Shown here piece after piece: positions 14,769 to 14,969 of a stretch of 14,969 nucleotides of DNA (positions are counted from its first letter, which is position 1; each line of letters opens with the position of its first letter). Under the pieces are notes generated by a model, which did no database searches, had not been told where the DNA came from, and worked only from the letters and a program-made list of their open reading frames with translations. Source of the stretch: CAXYVC01 sp964292295 (GTDB lineage: Bacteria > Acidobacteriota > Holophagae > Holophagales > Holophagaceae); the NCBI GenBank assembly GCA_964292295.1, contig CAXYVC010000064.1, positions 1-14,969 on the forward strand, read 5' to 3'. Both the position numbers and the translations under genes were made by a program.

Positions 14769-14969
14769 GGCACGGCCTCCAGGACGGGCGGAATCGCGGA
14801 AGGGAGCTCCAGGCGGTCCAGGGGCGCATCCACGTCCTTCAGGCCGTGCCCCGTCGCCATGAGCACCACGGTCTTACCGCCGTTGGGGGCGCCGGGGCCC
14901 CCCACGGTGGGGGGCAGGGCGCCCCCGGGCCGCCGGGGCCCGGGGGTGGGCCGGGCCCCCGGGGTTGGG
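14765..14969 (-). CDS. thrC: Threonine-synthase-like PLP enzyme, C-terminal end only
   Basis: Reading back from the TGA at 14767-14765, the last ~38 residues are GGKTVVLMATGHGLKD followed by a tail ending in PPVLEAVP. The TGHGLKD string is the typical C-terminal end of threonine synthase and relatives. Threonine-synthase-like genes would be an unusual but sensible partner for PLP chemistry on diaminoacid or hydroxyamino intermediates in this operon; a biosynthetic role is equally possible. Upstream of about 14885 the frame stays open but reads only Pro/Gly/Arg-rich sequence that does not resemble the family, so that stretch is probably not true coding sequence. The stop overlaps hyuA by four bases. 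Confidence 0.65.
   Translation of the reverse strand, partial: PTPGARPTPGPRRPGGALPPTVGGPGAPNGGKTVVLMATGHGLKDVDAPLDRLELPSAIPPVLEAVP
14885..14969. other. G/C homopolymer-run tract at window end, possible assembly artefact
   Basis: About 85 bases consist almost only of short G and C runs with very few A or T. It interrupts what should be well-conserved threonine-synthase coding sequence. It looks like low-quality consensus at a contig end rather than a functional element, though a real low-complexity insertion cannot be excluded. Confidence 0.6.

Overview
The window is a very GC-rich chromosomal segment carrying a catabolic gene cluster, flanked on the left by an AT-richer integron cassette array. 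No ribosomal or other marker gene fixes the taxonomy. The codon style (G/C at nearly every third position, some GTG starts) and the gene content fit a high-GC anaerobe or facultative anaerobe. A member of the Acidobacteriota (Holophagales/Geothrix-like) is my best guess, held with low confidence.

Region 1 (1-2653) is an integron in the classical layout. A tyrosine recombinase of the integron-integrase type (1673-2653, + strand) keeps all catalytic residues and the IntI-specific insertion. Divergent from it lies an attI-like site (1426-1444), then cassettes read leftward on the minus strand. Cassette 1 (676-1431) encodes an RDD-family membrane protein, and cassette 2 (53-675) a zinc-ribbon plus two-helix membrane protein. 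Cassette 3 is cut by the window edge after a strong Shine-Dalgarno sequence and the first codons of another CxxC protein. The two complete attC sites have the same length (124 bp between outer core sites) and nearly identical arms. A guanine-run tract with G-quadruplex potential sits beside attI.

Region 2 (2660-8649, minus strand) is a compact operon. It holds a two-subunit molybdenum hydroxylase of the xanthine dehydrogenase family (large subunit, then 2Fe-2S subunit, no FAD subunit), an RMD1/DUF155 membrane-anchored protein, and an 808-residue fusion of a PreT-like flavin/Fe-S reductase with a PreA-like dihydropyrimidine-dehydrogenase module. A MarC-family membrane protein lies just upstream (8714-9319). 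ssnA (9364-10689) is the only catabolic gene on the plus strand.

Region 3 (10700-14969, minus strand) is a second operon in transcription order: the 3' end of a threonine-synthase-like gene, a cyclic amidohydrolase (hyuA/dihydropyrimidinase type), ygeW (knotted carbamoyltransferase), and a fold-type-II PLP enzyme in the place where ygeX is often found.

Together, SsnA, YgeW, a HyuA-type hydrolase, a molybdenum hydroxylase, an NAD(P)H flavin/Fe-S reductase and PLP enzymes resemble the E. coli xdh-yge-ygf-ssnA-hyuA cluster, which is linked to anaerobic purine/urate breakdown through ureido and diaminopropionate-type intermediates. This window carries a variant: the YgfK slot is apparently filled by a PreT-PreA fusion with altered substrate-pocket residues, the YgeX slot by a different PLP enzyme, and neither YgeY nor a carbamate kinase is visible. 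The last ~85 bases are an almost pure G/C-run tract that does not encode plausible protein and may be an assembly-edge artefact.
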